Assembly (NCBI GenBank): GCA_020723765.1 | Contig: DYIF01000014.1 | Span: 1-54,683 of the forward strand | DNA length: 54,683 nucleotides | DNA from: Elusimicrobium minutum | Lineage (GTDB): Bacteria; Elusimicrobiota; Elusimicrobia; Elusimicrobiales; UBA9959 | Direction: 5' to 3' | Part shown: positions 24,351 through 31,973 of the stretch, piece after piece | Position numbering within the stretch: the first letter of the stretch is position 1 | How the letters are laid out: each line of letters begins with the position of its first letter | Notes under the pieces: model-generated | Seen by the model: only the letters and a program-made list of their open reading frames with translations | Told to the model about the DNA's origin: nothing | The model's database searches: none | Program-made: the position numbers and the translations under genes

Positions 24351-24803
24351 ATGAGATATTTGTTGTTTTTAATTATGGTTTTTGGAATTTGCGGTTTTTC
24401 GCAAGACTCGACCGAACAAAAAACCTCTCAAAAGAAATACGTCGAGATAATAAAGAAAATAAAAAACAAAATTAACAAAACTTTAAATCCTCAAAAATCC
24501 ACCAACGTTTCCTCGGTTTTCGGAGTAAGAGGAAACAAATACGACTCTAAAAACGGCGTTTATTGGAAAACCAAGAACAGCGACAAGCTGGACGAGAAAA
24601 TAAAAAAAGAAAAAGAGTCGATGGAAGAAATATCTAAGAAGATAGAAAGCGGGAATATCTCCGAAGCCGTAGCCGACCTTGAAAAATTTATAAAGGATAA
24701 CCCCAACGGTTATTTTGTGGAAGAGGCGGGGGAGCTTTTAAAGAATCTCAAGTCCGATAAAATGGAAAAATCCGATTCCTCATCGACCGATAATAACGTT
24801 TGA
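24351..24803 (+). CDS. Exported 150-residue protein of unknown function
   Basis: Signal peptide (about residues 1-17, ending GFSQ), a Lys-rich region, a short segment SVFGVRGNKYDSKNGVYWK, and a C-terminal helical part (IESGNISEAVADLEKFIKDNPNGYFVEEAGELLKNL is the region, about 105-140). That part resembles a single TPR-like or YbgF-like helical hairpin. GGAGGGG lies just before the ATG, 9 bases after the large propeller/TPR gene, so the two are probably co-transcribed and may work together at the cell envelope. The stop lies 4 bases from a converging gene. No function is recognised. Confidence 0.65.
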   Translation: MRYLLFLIMVFGICGFSQDSTEQKTSQKKYVEIIKKIKNKINKTLNPQKSTNVSSVFGVRGNKYDSKNGVYWKTKNSDKLDEKIKKEKESMEEISKKIESGNISEAVADLEKFIKDNPNGYFVEEAGELLKNLKSDKMEKSDSSSTDNNV

Positions 24804-24807
24804 TTTT

Positions 24808-25413
24808 TTAAGATTTCGACAAATCGACTGCGGTTTTATATATCATATTATTGAGTACGGTTTTTTCGCTTCCAGAAAAAGTGGAGAAGGGATATAATGG
24901 AAAAAGAAGGAAGAAAAAAGTCGTTTTAACCGACGACTCGTTTTGAAGCTTTGCCTCTTTGCCGTTTTGTTCGGCTTTGACGGTCATGCGGTATGTAACG
25001 GTTATAGAGGAAGGGAGAAGCAAAACGTATCCCGTATCGACGAGATAAGTCGAAAACAATTCCGAATAATCCCATCTGCCGTAGGTAATGAGAGATATCT
25101 TTACGGTTCCCGTTCCGTTAACCTCGTCGTATAATCCGTTTTCTCTGAATATATTGATAACTTTCTTCTTAAAATTTTTATAATCTTTCTCGTCCACTTC
25201 CGCCGGCAGTACATCTTCCGGAGTTTTTTCTAAGTAGTTTACTTTATGATAATCAGAGTATTTATAGTTTTTCCATTGCACAAGTATCGTTTTGTAGGGA
25301 ATTTTTTCTTTTTTTGATAATTCGATCAGTTCCGATCTCGGAACTATCGATACTTTGGACGACGATACGCAGGAAGACAAAAACAGGAAAGCTATTATGA
25401 AATATCTCTTCAT
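24808..25413 (-). CDS. Predicted lipoprotein
   Basis: A 201-residue protein starting MKRYFIIAFLFLSSC; the lipobox LSSC gives Cys15 as the lipidated residue. The mature part has mixed alpha/beta character (SRSELIELSKKEKIPYKTILVQWKNYKYS region) and a hydrophobic stretch near residues 165-185 (TTFFFLLFPLYPFSTF). The ATG at 25413 is preferred over a TTG one codon upstream. A minus-strand TATAAT (25427-25422) lies 8 bases before the ATG, with no Shine-Dalgarno, so the transcript may be leaderless. No family is recognised. Confidence 0.7.
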   Translation of the reverse strand: MKRYFIIAFLFLSSCVSSSKVSIVPRSELIELSKKEKIPYKTILVQWKNYKYSDYHKVNYLEKTPEDVLPAEVDEKDYKNFKKKVINIFRENGLYDEVNGTGTVKISLITYGRWDYSELFSTYLVDTGYVLLLPSSITVTYRMTVKAEQNGKEAKLQNESSVKTTFFFLLFPLYPFSTFSGSEKTVLNNMIYKTAVDLSKS

Positions 25414-25421
25414 CAAAAATT

Positions 25422-25427
25422 ATTATA
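25422..25427 (-). promoter_or_regulatory. Possible -10 for a leaderless lipoprotein transcript
   Basis: Minus-strand TATAAT, 8 bases before the lipoprotein ATG at 25413. The region one would expect for -35 is a poor match. It is back to back with the plus-strand promoter at 25439-25467. Confidence 0.4.
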
Positions 25428-25438
25428 CAATTTTTTGC

Positions 25439-25467
25439 TTGACATCGTAGCGGATATAATATAACAT
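25439..25467 (+). promoter_or_regulatory. Promoter of the RNA-binding protein gene
   Basis: TTGACA (25439-25444), a 17-base spacer and TAACAT (25462-25467), giving a start near 25474. A better-looking TATAAT at 25455-25460 is only 10 bases from the -35 and is less likely to pair with it. Confidence 0.5.
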
Positions 25468-25473
25468 ATAAGT

Positions 25474-25546
25474 ATGCCTGAAAGCGGTCGGGGTTAATAA
25501 TCCCAACAGTTAGCGGGTTAGTTAAACTAAAAGGAGAGTAAGTTAG
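25474..25546 (+). promoter_or_regulatory. Structured 5' leader of the RRM protein gene
   Basis: A leader of about 70 bases, long for this genome and unusually G-rich. It contains GGGGTTAATAATCCC, a short hairpin-forming element, and a perfect 6-1-6 dyad TTAGTTAAACTAA (25518-25530) directly before the Shine-Dalgarno AAAGGAG. Leaders of cold-induced RNA-binding protein genes often regulate translation; a similar role, or autoregulation by the RRM protein, is a guess from structure alone. Confidence 0.4.
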
Positions 25547-25855
25547 ATGAAAAAGTTATACGTAGGCGGACTGCCTTTCAAAACAGGTGATGATGAACTC
25601 AATACATTATTCACCAGCTACGGTAAAGTAGCAAGTGCCAAAGTCATAAAGGACAAATTTTCAGGAAGATCCAGAGGCTTTGGTTTCGTTGAAATGGAAG
25701 ATGATAATGAAGCTACAAACGCCATTACTAAATTAAATGGCAGCGAGTACGAGGGAAGAAAACTCATCGTAAACGAAGCAAGGCCCATGACAGAGGGTGG
25801 AAGAAGAAGCGGAAACAGAAATTGGGGCGAGAAAAGAAATTTCAATAAGTGGTAA
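25547..25855 (+). CDS. RRM-type RNA-binding protein
   Basis: A 102-residue protein made of one RNA-recognition motif. RNP2 is LYVGGL (residues 3-8) and RNP1 is RGFGFVEM (about 44-51). A short Gly/Arg/Asn-rich tail (GGRRSGNRNWGEKRNF) follows. Such single-RRM proteins in cyanobacteria and other bacteria bind single-stranded RNA and are often cold-inducible. It is preceded by a strong Shine-Dalgarno and a long leader and followed by a strong terminator, so it is a single-gene transcript. High expression is plausible given the promoter and terminator. Confidence 0.92.
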   Translation: MKKLYVGGLPFKTGDDELNTLFTSYGKVASAKVIKDKFSGRSRGFGFVEMEDDNEATNAITKLNGSEYEGRKLIVNEARPMTEGGRRSGNRNWGEKRNFNKW

Positions 25856-25880
25856 ACTTAATTGAGTTTCGCTCTAAGCG

Positions 25881-25920
25881 GGGCGGAAATCCCAAAAGGG
25901 TTTCCGCCCTTTTTATTTTA
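25881..25920 (+). terminator. Rho-independent terminator after the RRM gene
   Basis: Left arm GGGCGGAAATCCC (25881-25893), loop AAAA, right arm GGGTTTCCGCCC (25898-25909) with one bulged base, then a T-rich tract (25910-25919). A strong hairpin, GC-rich against the local AT-rich background. Confidence 0.9.
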
Positions 25921-25962
25921 TAAGTTTTTCTAAAATTGTATAATATGTTTTAAGGAGCGTTT

Positions 25963-26715
25963 ATGAAAAAAATTTTATTTTTCGTTTTTTCTATGCTTTT
26001 TTCTTTTTCCGTTTTTTGCGAAGATAAAAAAAGAGACGAGATAATACTTACCCCCGATACCTCTCTTATAGATATACCGACCGCGGGCGTTATAGATTAT
26101 TCCAACTTTAATCTTAAAACGAGGTTCTATACAAACGGTGGAGTATTGACCCATCTTAACGTGGGTATACTTCAAAACATTAATTTGGGCGCTTCTTTTA
26201 TGGTGGATAATTTGATAGGTTCCAATAGCCCCGTAAAAATGGTAAGGCCGGAGATGCAGTTAAAGTTCAGGTTTTACGACGGCGGTTATTATATACCGGC
26301 TCTGGCCCTTGGATACGACGGACAGGGTTATTATTACGATAGAAGCGTAAAAAAATACATGCAAAAAGGAAAAGGGCTTTATCTTGTCGGCTCCAAAGAG
26401 TTGTTTTTCCCGGGTTTTATGACAAGCGCCGGATTTAACATACCGGATTACGACGAAGGATATCTTTATTCTTTCTTGGGTTTTAATTACAATATGGACG
26501 ACAAATTGAATCTTATGCTGGAGTTCGATAATATGTTCCACTCGGATTATCCTTCCAGAATAAACGCGGGAGTGAGGATAAACGTAAATTCCAACTTTTT
26601 TGTGGACGTGGCTTTTAGAAACATAGGTAAAAACGAAAAGTTTCCTAACGGCTGGGATAACAAAACCGAAAGGATAGTTCAGTTTAATACTTCTTTTTAT
26701 TTAGGTAATTTCTAA
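25963..26715 (+). CDS. Predicted outer-membrane beta-barrel protein
   Basis: A 250-residue protein with a signal peptide (about 1-19, ending VFC-E), alternating hydrophobic strands throughout (for example FNLKTRFYTNGGVLTHLNVGI) and a C-terminal Phe (YLGNF). These are typical of an outer-membrane barrel of about ten to twelve strands. The opening LIDIPTAGVIDYSNFNLKTRFY resembles the start of small barrels found in many diderm lineages and loosely recalls YjbH-type proteins. AAGGAG precedes the ATG, and TATAAT lies at 25939-25944. The next gene, pfkA-like, starts 11 bases later; this neighbour gives no clue to function. Confidence 0.65.
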   Translation: MKKILFFVFSMLFSFSVFCEDKKRDEIILTPDTSLIDIPTAGVIDYSNFNLKTRFYTNGGVLTHLNVGILQNINLGASFMVDNLIGSNSPVKMVRPEMQLKFRFYDGGYYIPALALGYDGQGYYYDRSVKKYMQKGKGLYLVGSKELFFPGFMTSAGFNIPDYDEGYLYSFLGFNYNMDDKLNLMLEFDNMFHSDYPSRINAGVRINVNSNFFVDVAFRNIGKNEKFPNGWDNKTERIVQFNTSFYLGNF

Positions 26716-26726
26716 AAGGAGGAGAA

Positions 26727-27761
26727 ATGAAAAAAATAGGAATTCTTACCGGAGGCGGAGATTGCCCGGGACTTAATCCCGCGATAAGGGGAGTCGTTTA
26801 TGCGGCCGATAAATTTGGGTATGAGTGCGTCGGTATACTCGACGGTTGGAAAGGAATGATAGAAGGTAAAACCATACCTCTTAAAAAAGAGGATGTGGAA
26901 TATATAATTTCTCAGGGCGGAACCATATTGGGCACATCCAGAACCAATCCTTTTAAGAAAGAGGAAGACGTAAAAAAAGTAATAGAAAACTTTAAAAACC
27001 TTGATCTTCATGCGCTTGTAGCCATAGGCGGCGAAGATACTTTAGGGGTGGCCACAAAATTGTACGAAAATTACAAATTAAACGTAGTGGGAGTTCCCAA
27101 AACCATGGACAACGATTTAAACGCAACCGACTACACATTCGGTTTCGACACCGCATCCACAAGAGCCATGGACGCGGCCAAAGCTCTGATAGATACGGGA
27201 AGAAGCCATAGAAGAGTTATGGTTTTCGAGGTTATGGGAAGACACGCCGGCTGGGTCGCTTTGTTTACCGCCATAGCAAGCTCAGCGGATTACGTTTGTT
27301 TGCCCGAAAAAAAGATAGACGGGAAAGAGTTGATAGATAAAGTAAAAAAAGCTTATTCGAGAAAAAAATTCGCTCTGGTAGTTGTCAGCGAAGCCGTTGA
27401 AATAATGGAAGAAGAAAAAGATTCTTTAAAAACTCAGGAAGTCGATCAGTTCGGCCATATAATACTCAAAGAAAGAGGAATGGGAGAAAAGATTTCCAAA
27501 TTCATAGAGAAAAATACCGGAATAGAAACCAGACACGCCGTAATAGGCCATATGCAAAGAGGCGGAGAGCCCACTCTTTTCGATAGGATTTTGGGAACAA
27601 GAGTAGGAATAAAAGCGGCCCAGCTTGTAAGAGACGGGGATTTCGGCAAGATGGCCGCGCTTGTTGGAAACGAGATAAAGGGAGTTCCGTTAAAAGACGC
27701 TACCGGGGAGCTTAAAGTAGTGGATAAAAACTGGTTTGAGTTAATAGACATACTTTTTTAA
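26727..27761 (+). CDS. Phosphofructokinase, probably pyrophosphate-dependent
   Basis: A 344-residue phosphofructokinase with GGGDCPGLNPAIRG (residues 9-22), GGTILGTSRTNPF, the catalytic TMDND (Asp128 as base), and VFEVMGRHAGWVA. Two positions bear on the phosphoryl donor. GGED puts Asp104 where E. coli PfkA has Gly104, and VPKTMDND puts Lys125 where E. coli has Gly124. Asp plus Lys at these sites is the pattern known from PPi-dependent enzymes (as in Amycolatopsis), whereas ATP enzymes have Gly at the first. The enzyme would then work reversibly in glycolysis and gluconeogenesis. AGGAGG precedes the ATG. The PPi assignment is inferred from these residues. Confidence 0.9.
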   Translation: MKKIGILTGGGDCPGLNPAIRGVVYAADKFGYECVGILDGWKGMIEGKTIPLKKEDVEYIISQGGTILGTSRTNPFKKEEDVKKVIENFKNLDLHALVAIGGEDTLGVATKLYENYKLNVVGVPKTMDNDLNATDYTFGFDTASTRAMDAAKALIDTGRSHRRVMVFEVMGRHAGWVALFTAIASSADYVCLPEKKIDGKELIDKVKKAYSRKKFALVVVSEAVEIMEEEKDSLKTQEVDQFGHIILKERGMGEKISKFIEKNTGIETRHAVIGHMQRGGEPTLFDRILGTRVGIKAAQLVRDGDFGKMAALVGNEIKGVPLKDATGELKVVDKNWFELIDILF

Positions 27762-27819
27762 ATTAAAGAAAATTTATCGCTATTAACTTTTAAGCGGTTT
27801 TTGTTTTAAGGGAGGAGTT

Positions 27820-28350
27820 GTGGAAAATAAACCTCAGTTTCAAAGAAAAACAATAATTGTCAAAAGAAATCTTCAATACAGATATATGTTTATAATATCG
27901 TTTACTTCTCTTGTGGCTTTTATGCTTGTGGCGCTGGATGTGATATGGAACATATATAAGGTTGTGGAAGAACATCCGGGAATGATTCCGATGCTCGACG
28001 AGATATTTTCCAATATGCCTCTTATGGCTTTTAAGCTTGTGATATACATATTGATAGTGGTGATTGCTTCCGCCGTCATATCTCATAAAATCGCGGGTCC
28101 CGTTTATAAATTCGAAAAAAGCTGCGAAAAGATTTCGCAAGGGGATATCGCTCACAGAGTTTATTTGAGAAAAGGGGATTCTCTCATTGAGCTTCAGGAA
28201 GCTTTTAACAATATGATGGAAAAAATACAATCCGTTGTCAAAGTTAACGAAGATTTGAAAAAATATCTTTTGGAAAAAAACATAGAAAAAGAAAAAATAG
28301 AAGAAACGGATAAAAAAATAAAAGAGATAATGCCGGAGTTTAAGTTATAA
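27820..28350 (+). CDS. Two-helix membrane protein with HAMP domain and no output domain
   Basis: A 176-residue inner-membrane protein starting at GTG (27820) with AGGGAGGAG upstream. Two membrane helices (about 25-45 and 67-90) flank a short 20-residue periplasmic loop. A HAMP domain (about 92-145, IAGPVYKFEKSCEKISQGDIAHRV region) and a short coiled coil follow. No kinase, methyl-accepting or cyclase domain is attached, so it may act as a separate signalling adaptor. Its stop abuts the dapF start. Many bacteria carry such HAMP-only proteins, often labelled as methyl-accepting fragments; no frameshift remnant is evident here. Confidence 0.75.
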   Translation: MENKPQFQRKTIIVKRNLQYRYMFIISFTSLVAFMLVALDVIWNIYKVVEEHPGMIPMLDEIFSNMPLMAFKLVIYILIVVIASAVISHKIAGPVYKFEKSCEKISQGDIAHRVYLRKGDSLIELQEAFNNMMEKIQSVVKVNEDLKKYLLEKNIEKEKIEETDKKIKEIMPEFKL

Positions 28351-29130
28351 ATGAAATTCTGGAAAATTTCCGCAGCCGGTAACGATTTCGTCCTTTTATA
28401 CGGCATCGAAAAAAATAAAAAGTATTTTGAAAAAAAATCTCCGCTATTATGCGACCGTCATTACGGAATAGGAGCGGACGGGGTTCTGGTAATAAATAAA
28501 ATAAAAAGCGAATTTTATTTGGATTATTACAATTCGGACGGCACCCCCGCTTTTTGCGGCAACGGCACAAGGTCCGCTGGTTTTTGGCTTTATAAAAATA
28601 TAATCAAAAAAAATGTTTTTTACTTAAATACCGTAGCCGGCAGGCTTTTGATAAAAGTAATCGGCGATAAGACATATGTTCGAATGCCTGATCCCGAGTT
28701 TATAAAGGATGTTTCTATCGGAAAAATAAAAAAAAAGATGAAATTCGTAAGAGTCGGAACGAATCACCTGGTAATCGAAACCCGAAAAATAGACCGCATC
28801 GATGCGGTTAAGGAAGGAAGATATTTGAGATATCATCCTTTTTTTAAGCCTGAAGGGACAAACGTCGATTTCGTGGAAGTTTTAGATTTAAAAAACGGAG
28901 TTTTAAAAGCCGGAATAAGAACTTACGAAAAAGGAGTGGAGGACGAGACCTACTCCTGTTCAAGCGGCATAACCTCCGCTTTTTACGCCCTCAGAGAAAA
29001 ATACAAACGGGATAAAGCGGTTTTTTTTACCAAAAAAAACGAAAAATTCGAAATTTTTTTCAAGGCCGGAGATTTATTTCTGTCCGGTCCCGTAAAAATA
29101 GTTTTTAGGGGCGAATATGAGCTTTTTTAA
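28351..29130 (+). CDS. dapF: Diaminopimelate epimerase
   Basis: A 259-residue two-domain epimerase converting LL- to meso-diaminopimelate for lysine and peptidoglycan. The catalytic Cys69 lies in FCGNGTR and the partner Cys203 in ETYSCSSGI. CDRHYGIGADG is a family signature. The second motif is normally ACGTG or ACGSG; here it reads SCSSG, a conservative departure that keeps the Cys. No Shine-Dalgarno of its own is needed: the start codon follows immediately on the HAMP gene stop. The following membrane-protein gene overlaps by 14 bases. dapA lies nearby on the other strand. Confidence 0.92.
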   Translation: MKFWKISAAGNDFVLLYGIEKNKKYFEKKSPLLCDRHYGIGADGVLVINKIKSEFYLDYYNSDGTPAFCGNGTRSAGFWLYKNIIKKNVFYLNTVAGRLLIKVIGDKTYVRMPDPEFIKDVSIGKIKKKMKFVRVGTNHLVIETRKIDRIDAVKEGRYLRYHPFFKPEGTNVDFVEVLDLKNGVLKAGIRTYEKGVEDETYSCSSGITSAFYALREKYKRDKAVFFTKKNEKFEIFFKAGDLFLSGPVKIVFRGEYELF

Positions 29131-29800
29131 ATATCTATTCGATAGAATAAAAGAAAATCCTCATATAGTGTTTTTTTATATCGTTATTTCGTTGTTGTCT
29201 TATTACCTTTTAAAAAATATTTTCGGAATTGATTTAAACTCTATAACAAAGGATAATTTTAAAGATTATGTTTTTTCTTACAAGTATTACTCTTTGCTCG
29301 CATTGTCTTTCACCATAAACGCCTTTTTTAGCGCGGGCATATGGTACTCGGCCGCTTTTGAAAAAGAGTTGAGTTTCGAAGATTATTTCAAAAAATGTTT
29401 TTATTTCTTTAAAAGATTTCTGGTTTTCGGTTTTTTGGGTTTTGTCATATTAATGTTTTTGCTTTTTCCTATGTTTTTGGAGTCCAGAATAGCGCTCCTA
29501 TTTTACGCTTTAATAGTTATGTTTGTTCTTTTTTATTTCGGGATAAAATTATCTTTGGCCCCGGCGTATGTGGTTTATTTAGACTTAGGCGTTTTGGAGT
29601 CTTTTAAAAGAAGTTATTTTTCGGTGAAAGGCGGATATTTTTGGATAATAGTTTTCGCTTCTCTTATAAAAAATTTTCTTTCTAAAAACGTAATATTGAG
29701 CAGTTTTTTCGAAGTCTGCATGATACTTTTATACTGCTATCTTTTCGTAAAAATAAAATTGGAAGAAGATAAAAAAGAAGAAGAAGTTATCTTAAGTTAA
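29117..29800 (+). CDS. Membrane protein of unknown function
   Basis: A 227-residue protein with about five or six hydrophobic segments (around residues 17-34, 56-75, 93-118, 120-150, 168-190 and 195-215) and a charged C-terminal tail (KKEEEV). The stretch APAYVVYLDLGVLESFKRSYFSVKGGYF resembles a motif in several poorly defined families of integral membrane proteins (YciC- or DUF975-like), but the match is too loose to assign. It overlaps dapF by 14 bases, so it is co-translated with it. Its stop overlaps that of the converging dapA by four bases. Confidence 0.6.
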   Translation: MSFFKYLFDRIKENPHIVFFYIVISLLSYYLLKNIFGIDLNSITKDNFKDYVFSYKYYSLLALSFTINAFFSAGIWYSAAFEKELSFEDYFKKCFYFFKRFLVFGFLGFVILMFLLFPMFLESRIALLFYALIVMFVLFYFGIKLSLAPAYVVYLDLGVLESFKRSYFSVKGGYFWIIVFASLIKNFLSKNVILSSFFEVCMILLYCYLFVKIKLEEDKKEEEVILS

Positions 29801-30669
29801 AAAATATCCGACATTAAATCGTCTATCTTTTTAGCGTTTTCGGCGGAAATTTTCGTAAGAGGGAGTTTTAACTCGTCGTCTTCTATTATTCTCGCCTTTT
29901 TTAACGCGTATTTTACGGGTATCGGGTTTGTTTCTACGAATAGATTTTTTATAAATTTAAAATATTTATGGTGAATCTCGTAAGCTTTTTTTATCTTTCC
30001 CGCCGTGAAATAATCGCACATAAGGGATATCTCGTTAGGTATTATGTTCGAGGCTACGGATATGACCCCTTTGGCGCCTACGCTCATCATTGGAAGAGTG
30101 AGAGAATCGTCCCCCGAGAGAAGAGAAAAAGATTTAGGGCATAAATTTATTATCTCGCTTACCTGGTCTAAGTTTCCGCTTGCCTCTTTTATCCCGACAA
30201 TGTTTTTAATCTTGGCCAACTCTGATACCGTCTGCGGGACCATATTTACGCCGGTTCTTGAAGGTATGTTATACAATATTATTTTTTTGTCGGTATTTTC
30301 GGCTATCGCTTTAAAATGTTCGACCATTCCTTTTTGAGTAGGTTTGTTGTAATAGGGAACTATCGCAAGAACCGCGTCCAATTTAATCCGATTTATTTTT
30401 AATAGCGTATCTATCGATTTTTGAGTGGAATTTGTGCCGAATCCCGCTATTACCGTTTTTTTGTTTTTGCATTTTTCAGCTACGAATTTTAAAACCTCCA
30501 GATACTCGTCTTCCTTTAAAACGCTTCCCTCTCCGGTGGAACCGCATGGAACCACTCCCGATACCTTCGATTTTATTTGGTAATCCAAAAGTTTTTCAAG
30601 CGATTTAAAATCTATTTTCCCGTTTTTAAAAGGGGTTACTATCGCGGTATAACATCCCTTAAACTCCAT
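29797..30669 (-). CDS. dapA: 4-hydroxy-tetrahydrodipicolinate synthase
   Basis: A 290-residue TIM-barrel aldolase. It condenses pyruvate and aspartate semialdehyde in the lysine/diaminopimelate pathway. Lys161 (GIKEASGNL) forms the Schiff base, Tyr133 lies in LYNIPSRTG with Arg138, and GSTGEG (about 43-48) binds the pyruvate carboxyl; the numbering equals E. coli DapA. A longer start at 30702 is rejected because GGAGGAAG precedes the ATG at 30669. The gene overlaps the end of the flavoprotein gene by 11 bases, so it is expressed from the same minus-strand unit. Confidence 0.93.
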   Translation of the reverse strand: MEFKGCYTAIVTPFKNGKIDFKSLEKLLDYQIKSKVSGVVPCGSTGEGSVLKEDEYLEVLKFVAEKCKNKKTVIAGFGTNSTQKSIDTLLKINRIKLDAVLAIVPYYNKPTQKGMVEHFKAIAENTDKKIILYNIPSRTGVNMVPQTVSELAKIKNIVGIKEASGNLDQVSEIINLCPKSFSLLSGDDSLTLPMMSVGAKGVISVASNIIPNEISLMCDYFTAGKIKKAYEIHHKYFKFIKNLFVETNPIPVKYALKKARIIEDDELKLPLTKISAENAKKIDDLMSDIF

Positions 30670-31957
30670 AACTTCCTCCCATAATTTCCTTTGCGGCTTC
30701 AAAACCTTCTTTTATGTTTTCTTCCATAAAAGAATATTTCCATCCGCCGTATCTTCCTATCGATATAACGCCGACTCTTTTTAAATAATCGAAAATAATT
30801 TTAAGCGCTTTCTCTCTTTCAAAGTCGTATATCACATAACCGCACTCCGCCTTCGTCCACAATAAGGTCTTTATATCGGCATAATCTTTTATGATTTTCA
30901 ATTTTTTAATTTGATTTATTATAAGTTCCTGAGTTTTTTCAATGTCTATAAACTCGTTTTCATAGACCGAAACCTCCGCGTATAACGAGTCCGAGTTTTC
31001 GGGGGCTAAATATCTTGAAAAATTCGTATAAAAACCCAATCTGTAAAACGGGAAAGTTTTTTGAGGGAAGTAAACCCAGTGTTGTTTAAAATTCGTTTTT
31101 TTAATTCCGACGTTTAGAATATATACGGTATTATGTTTTAATTTTTTTGCGGCTTCTTTGACTTTTTGAGGGGCGTCTGATATCAAAATAAAATCTTTCA
31201 AAGGGGTCGTGTTTATCAGTTTCGAGTATTTTATCTTTTCTCCGTTTTTCAAAACTATTTCTTTGTTTTTAAAACTCACGCTTTTTACCTCCAAATCCGT
31301 CATTATTTTTTCTTTTATTTTATTTGCTAATTTTTGGGTTATGTAATTTATCCCGCCCCGTTTCGGATAATAAAACTCGTAATTATATCCCAAATTCTTA
31401 ACCTTTCCGATATATGCTCCCTCAAGAACGGTTTTAATATCGGGTCTTGGAACGAAGTTTCCGAGCCACAATGTCGTAAGTTTTTCTAACGGGTAAGAAA
31501 AAAGTTTTTCGTTGTACGGGAACATAAAATATTCGCATATTGATTTGCCGAATGTTCGTATCGCCCATTGTTTAAAATTTCTGGTATCTTTTTTGGGATA
31601 TAGATTCGCTTTTAAAAAATCCGATACGCATTTCGACTTTATTTCGGGCGGAAGATTGTAAAGATTTATCTGAAAAGGATAGTCTACGTAATATCCTTTT
31701 AAGTATATCTGGGCGTTTCTTTTAATTTTTACCCTGTTATCTTTTAATAATCCCAATACGAAGTTTTTTGTCTCTTCCCATCTTAGATGAAGAAGATGGC
31801 CCGAGTAGTCGAAAACAAACCCGTTTTTAAATACGCTCGAACAAAGCCCGCCCGCTTTTTTTTCTTTTTCTATCAAGACGTAATCGATTTTATTTTTTAG
31901 CTTATATCCGCAGGAAAGACCGGTAAGACCGGCTCCGATTATTACTGTCTTTCTCAC
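30659..31957 (-). CDS. FAD-dependent oxidoreductase, UDP-galactopyranose-mutase-like
   Basis: A 432-residue flavoprotein. The N-terminal dinucleotide-binding motif is VIIGAGLTGLSCGYKL, followed by an acidic Glu (VLIEKEKKAGGL) and DYSGHLLHLR. It resembles the amine-oxidase/protoporphyrinogen-oxidase superfamily and most closely the long Glf-like proteins found in surface-polysaccharide clusters. The C-terminal GRYGGWKYSFMEENI matches the FAD-closing motif of that group. The start is GTG at 31957. The neighbours (DegT aminotransferase, GT2, WecA-like transferase) support a role in activated-sugar processing. The exact reaction is not determined; true UDP-galactopyranose mutase is only one option. 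Confidence 0.7.
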   Translation of the reverse strand: MRKTVIIGAGLTGLSCGYKLKNKIDYVLIEKEKKAGGLCSSVFKNGFVFDYSGHLLHLRWEETKNFVLGLLKDNRVKIKRNAQIYLKGYYVDYPFQINLYNLPPEIKSKCVSDFLKANLYPKKDTRNFKQWAIRTFGKSICEYFMFPYNEKLFSYPLEKLTTLWLGNFVPRPDIKTVLEGAYIGKVKNLGYNYEFYYPKRGGINYITQKLANKIKEKIMTDLEVKSVSFKNKEIVLKNGEKIKYSKLINTTPLKDFILISDAPQKVKEAAKKLKHNTVYILNVGIKKTNFKQHWVYFPQKTFPFYRLGFYTNFSRYLAPENSDSLYAEVSVYENEFIDIEKTQELIINQIKKLKIIKDYADIKTLLWTKAECGYVIYDFEREKALKIIFDYLKRVGVISIGRYGGWKYSFMEENIKEGFEAAKEIMGGSYGV

Positions 31958-31973
31958 CTTTTTAGAAAGCTCC

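Noticed and set aside
25439-25460. TTGACA with TATAAT as one promoter before the RRM gene
   Set aside because: The spacer is only 10 bases; TAACAT at 25462-25467 gives the right 17-base spacing.
27762-27819. Terminator after the phosphofructokinase gene
   Set aside because: Only a 4-base-pair CGCT/AGCG stem precedes a T-rich run; too weak to call.
28194-28406. A small gene on the minus strand at the HAMP/dapF junction
   Set aside because: It lies across two well-supported plus-strand genes and has no start signal.
30670-30702. Upstream extension of dapA
   Set aside because: GGAGGAAG sits just before the ATG at 30669, and numbering from that start equals E. coli DapA.
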